Of a DNA stretch of 64,000 nucleotides, positions 61,121-64,000 are shown piece after piece. The stretch is from Paenibacillus pinisoli (GTDB taxonomy: Bacteria > Bacillota > Bacilli > Paenibacillales > Paenibacillaceae). Under the pieces are notes generated by a model. It was not told the origin of the DNA. It was given only the letters and a program-made list of their open reading frames with translations, and made no database searches. Within the stretch, counting starts at the first letter, position 1, and every line of letters begins with the position of its first letter. Position numbers and translations under genes: made by a program. The stretch spans positions 62,001-126,000 of the forward strand of contig NZ_QXQB01000006.1 of the NCBI RefSeq assembly GCF_003605435.1, written 5' to 3'.

Positions 61121-64000
61121 ATGAAAACACGACAGCGTGTCGCCAGTCTGATTCTGGCCGTCATGATGCTCATCTCGGTGCTGGCGCCGGCCGTATCGGC
61201 CGGAGTAATGGACCCGCCTGACACCGGATTCGGCAAAGTGATTGACGTGCGCCGGACAGAGCTGGCGCCGGGAGCGGCTTACACCTGGTATGACATGCAG
61301 ACAGCAAGAGGAACACAGAAAGCTCATTTCGTAGAATTCGACCCTGCCAATGCCAATTTGGGCCTGATCGCCGGTACGAAGTCCGGCAAGGTGCGCGGTA
61401 TGGAAGGCGTCACGGCAATGGCCGCTTATGCGGACCAGCCGGGCAATCGTGTAATCGCCGGCATTAACGGCGATTTTTATGAGATTAGCGGCAACGCAAC
61501 AGGGGTGCCGAACGGCTTGTTCATGGGCGAAGGCCGCATTCTGAACAGTGCGGTGAGCAGCTATGCGTTCGGGTTGAAGGCGGATGGCTCATCCATCTAC
61601 GGAACGCCTCAGTTGACCAAGACGGTTACGATTAATGGCACAGCTTCGCCCTTGACGCATATTAACCGTTACCGCAGCGATAATCAGCTTGTCCTTTATA
61701 CGACAGATTATTATACGTCGACGATGACAGGGAATGACGGCGACGAGGTTGTGCTTGAGATCGTCGGCGGAGAAGTGAAAGATGGCTCTGCGCTTCTGCT
61801 TAAGGTTGAAGCCGTTCGCCAGAATCAAGGCAATGCGCCTCTAGCGGAAGGCAAAGCGGTATTGTCGGCATCAGGCAGCGCGCGCAGCTTGCTGGCGGGT
61901 CTGAATCCCGGAGATGAAATCTCGGCCGAGTTCGCACTGAGCGATGAGTGGAGCGACGTACAGGTGGCGATCGGGGGCATGGGGCCGCTGATCAAGGATG
62001 GCGTTGTCCAGAACGGCGTAGGCCCGGCAGGTGTCCACCCGCGGACTGCAATCGGGACCAAGGCGGATGGCTCAATCGTCCTGTTCGAGATTGACGGCAG
62101 GCAGCCGGGTTTCAGCGAAGGCGTAGAGACGGAAGAGCTTGCCGCTATGCTGGCGGATCTGGGTGTCGTGCAGGCTATGAACCTGGATGGCGGCGGTTCG
62201 TCGACGCTGGCCGCGAAGCTGCCGGGCGAAGCGGCAGTGAAAGTGATGAATACGCCGTCTGACGGCGGTGAGCGGAAGACAGGCAACAGCCTGCTGCTGG
62301 TCAATAAAGCGCCGGAGCTGGGCAGCGCGGCAAGTTTGGCCGTTCGTCCAGGCGCGGAGCGGATTCTCGCAGGCTCCTCCGTTCTGTTCACGGCGAAAGG
62401 CATTGATGCGAACGGGCATCCCGCTGCTGCGAACGGCGCTTTGGCCTGGGAAGCAGAGGCTGCGCTTGGAAGCATCACTGCGGATGGATGGTTTACAGCC
62501 GGAGAGAAGGCGGCGGAAGGAAGCATCAGCGTTCAGGCAGGGGGTGTGGCGGGATCGGCGGCGATTGAAGTGGTCGACAAGCTGACGGCACTCGCCTTCC
62601 CTGATGAATCGAAAACCTATGAATCCGGTGCAATTGAGACGATGAAGGCTATCGCGACACGCGACGGTCAAGTGATTCAAGCGAGCAATGACAGCTTTGA
62701 ATGGCGAGTAGAAGGAGATATCGGGGCAATTGACGAGCGCGGCGTATTTACCGCAACAGAAAGCAACGGACAATCCGGCCGGATTATCGTTTCCTACGGC
62801 GATCTGGAGGCGGCTATGAATGTCAGCGTAGGCATCCCTCCGGTTGTGCTGGAGGATTTCGAGAACGGTCTGTCGGCCTATATGGCTGCGGGCGCAGCAT
62901 TCAATAACGTCGATATTGCAGAAGAGAGCAATCCTGATTTTGTCCGCTTTGGCCATACAGCTTTGAAGCTAACGTACGATTTTACAGGCAAAACAGGAAC
63001 TTCCGGTGCTTACTTGCAAGCGAAGTCGGTCGATGACCGGATTCAGGTGCCAGGCTATCCGCAGAAGATCGGCATGTGGGTATATGGCGACGGCAAGACG
63101 CATTGGCTTCGCATGCAGATGAGAGACGGCAACAATGCGGCGATTCCGCTCGACTTTACCGACCAGGTTACAGGCGTCAACTGGACGGGATGGAAATACG
63201 TCGAGGCTGCTGTCCCTACTGGCAAGTCAGAGCCGTTCACGATCGATATGCCGGTGCGCTACATGGAGACGAACAATGCGAAGAAGGACTCCGGAGTGAT
63301 CTATGTCGATCAGATCCGCGCGATTTACGGTTCTACGGCGGGCGAGGATATCGAGCCTCCGGTGCTGAAGGACATTGCTCCTTCACCTAACACAACAGTT
63401 AGAAACGCTCATCCGACGATTAGCGTCATTGGCGAGGATGTCGGCTATGATCCGGTACAGCATCCGGCTACAACGCTTATTGATCCCGACAAGATCAGGG
63501 TGTATCTGGATGATCAGCCTGTCCAGCATGGCTTGTATCCGCCGAAAGGCTTGATTACCTATACACCGATCGAGCCGCTTGCCGAGGGGCGCCATAAAGT
63601 GAAGGTAGCTATTCGGGATTTGAGCGGCAACCAGACCATTAAGGAATGGTATTTTAACGTGAATATGGGTTCTCCGCAATATTTGTATGAGACACCGGAG
63701 GATGTGTTTGCAGGGGGCACATATGATATTCCAATGACGATCGAATCGGCTGCCAAGCTGAAGAGCGGCCATGCGGAATTCAAATTCGATCCTGCTATTG
63801 TCCACAAGCTTGAAGTTGTGCGAGGACAGAAGCTTGGCGAAGCCCAGCTGAGCTCGACTGTGAATGCAGAGGTGGGCACGGTCCGTCTTGACTTCGCCAA
63901 TCTGCCCTCCGCTTCGTTGAAGGACAGCGATGTGGCGGCGACGATCCGGTATACGGTGAAGAGTGATGTCATCGGACCGCTTGGCCTGGAGCAGGCCAAA
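61121..64000 (+). CDS. Secreted phosphodiester-glycosidase family protein with Ig-like and cohesin-like domains, 3' end outside the window
   Basis: The frame is open from ATG 61121 (GGAGG 8 nt upstream) to the window edge, 960 codons. A Sec signal peptide (about 1-27, ending APAVSA) is followed by a phosphodiester glycosidase domain of the NAGPA type (about 70-400), with AGINGDFYEISGNATGVPNG and NLDGGGSST. Next come two bacterial Ig-like segments (about 405-488 and 489-570), a jelly-roll-like carbohydrate-binding region (about 572-740), another Ig-like segment (about 745-850) and, from about 851, a cohesin-like domain (YDIPMTIESAAKLKSGHAEF). NAGPA-type domains cleave GlcNAc-1-phosphodiester or related bonds in wall polymers (family knowledge). 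Dockerin or S-layer parts may follow beyond the edge. Confidence 0.85.
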   Translation, partial: MKTRQRVASLILAVMMLISVLAPAVSAGVMDPPDTGFGKVIDVRRTELAPGAAYTWYDMQTARGTQKAHFVEFDPANANLGLIAGTKSGKVRGMEGVTAMAAYADQPGNRVIAGINGDFYEISGNATGVPNGLFMGEGRILNSAVSSYAFGLKADGSSIYGTPQLTKTVTINGTASPLTHINRYRSDNQLVLYTTDYYTSTMTGNDGDEVVLEIVGGEVKDGSALLLKVEAVRQNQGNAPLAEGKAVLSASGSARSLLAGLNPGDEISAEFALSDEWSDVQVAIGGMGPLIKDGVVQNGVGPAGVHPRTAIGTKADGSIVLFEIDGRQPGFSEGVETEELAAMLADLGVVQAMNLDGGGSSTLAAKLPGEAAVKVMNTPSDGGERKTGNSLLLVNKAPELGSAASLAVRPGAERILAGSSVLFTAKGIDANGHPAAANGALAWEAEAALGSITADGWFTAGEKAAEGSISVQAGGVAGSAAIEVVDKLTALAFPDESKTYESGAIETMKAIATRDGQVIQASNDSFEWRVEGDIGAIDERGVFTATESNGQSGRIIVSYGDLEAAMNVSVGIPPVVLEDFENGLSAYMAAGAAFNNVDIAEESNPDFVRFGHTALKLTYDFTGKTGTSGAYLQAKSVDDRIQVPGYPQKIGMWVYGDGKTHWLRMQMRDGNNAAIPLDFTDQVTGVNWTGWKYVEAAVPTGKSEPFTIDMPVRYMETNNAKKDSGVIYVDQIRAIYGSTAGEDIEPPVLKDIAPSPNTTVRNAHPTISVIGEDVGYDPVQHPATTLIDPDKIRVYLDDQPVQHGLYPPKGLITYTPIEPLAEGRHKVKVAIRDLSGNQTIKEWYFNVNMGSPQYLYETPEDVFAGGTYDIPMTIESAAKLKSGHAEFKFDPAIVHKLEVVRGQKLGEAQLSSTVNAEVGTVRLDFANLPSASLKDSDVAATIRYTVKSDVIGPLGLEQAK

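Overview
The window is a 64 kb piece of a low-to-moderate G+C Gram-positive chromosome, most likely Paenibacillus or a close relative (inference). The basis is strong AGGAGG-type ribosome binding sites, YesM/YesN-type sensor and AraC-type regulator pairs beside CUT1 sugar transporters, lipoprotein binding proteins, a B. subtilis-like xpt-pbuX operon behind a guanine riboswitch, and a ywrD/ywrCBA-like neighbourhood. I recognised no tRNA, rRNA, insertion sequence, prophage or CRISPR array. Most of it is ordinary chromosomal gene content, dense in transport and regulation.

Layout. 1-3.9 kb: the start of an ABC-2 permease running off the left edge, a divergent LysR regulator, then agmatine deiminase and N-carbamoylputrescine amidase (agmatine to putrescine). 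4-9.2 kb: a response regulator, a DesK-type kinase, an ABC ATPase and two ABC-2 permeases, a set resembling the LnrJKLMN antibiotic-sensing exporter. 9.3-10.1 kb: a zinc-finger/HNH protein with a promoter that predicts a leaderless mRNA. 10.4-17.1 kb: a sugar uptake operon (YesM-type kinase, YesN-type regulator, binding protein, two permeases). 17.3-18.5 kb: a two-gene chromate-type transporter on the minus strand. 18.6-20.9 kb: guanine riboswitch, xpt, pbuX. 21-24 kb: MFS exporter, Bax inhibitor-1 protein, lipoprotein. 24.2-24.6 kb: the first 51-bp hairpin repeat array. 24.7-28.1 kb: a Fur-boxed heme uptake operon (IsdE-like binding protein, permease, ATPase, HugZ-like protein). 28.2-30.2 kb: DinB, YjbR/MmcQ, and a LytTR/DUF3021 pair. 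30.3-36.2 kb: AraC regulator divergent from a second sugar ABC transporter, PHP phosphatase and MgtC. 36.4-38.6 kb: ABC exporter. 38.7-45.1 kb: lipoproteins, membrane protein, ECF sigma factor with probable anti-sigma factor, TlpA-like thioredoxin, RlmN. 45.2-47.4 kb: two paralogous glycosyltransferases on the minus strand. 47.7-49.8 kb: MacB-type ABC exporter. 49.8-50.4 kb: the second 51-bp repeat array. 50.4-55.0 kb: MBL hydrolase, Lrp-type regulator, and a TetR-ABC exporter operon with two operators. 55.1-58.6 kb: YwrD-like gamma-glutamyltransferase divergent from an Lrp regulator and a second chromate transporter pair. 58.8-64.0 kb: a GH20 hexosaminidase and a large secreted phosphodiester-glycosidase/cohesin protein cut by the right edge.

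The signal least explained by known features is a dispersed family of 51-bp (17-codon) tandem repeats, each carrying a near-perfect GCCGAG-NNN-CTCGGC hairpin. It occurs as about 8 units at 24.2-24.6 kb and 12 units at 49.8-50.4 kb. The two arrays share the period and the hairpin but differ in the rest of the unit. Other points of interest are intercistronic hairpins placed identically in both sugar operons, a tandem direct repeat that is a candidate YesN operator, a doubled TetR operator, a probable AUU start codon, and an IsdE-like protein in which the heme-ligand methionine appears to be histidine. All calls come from reading the sequence; no database search was run.
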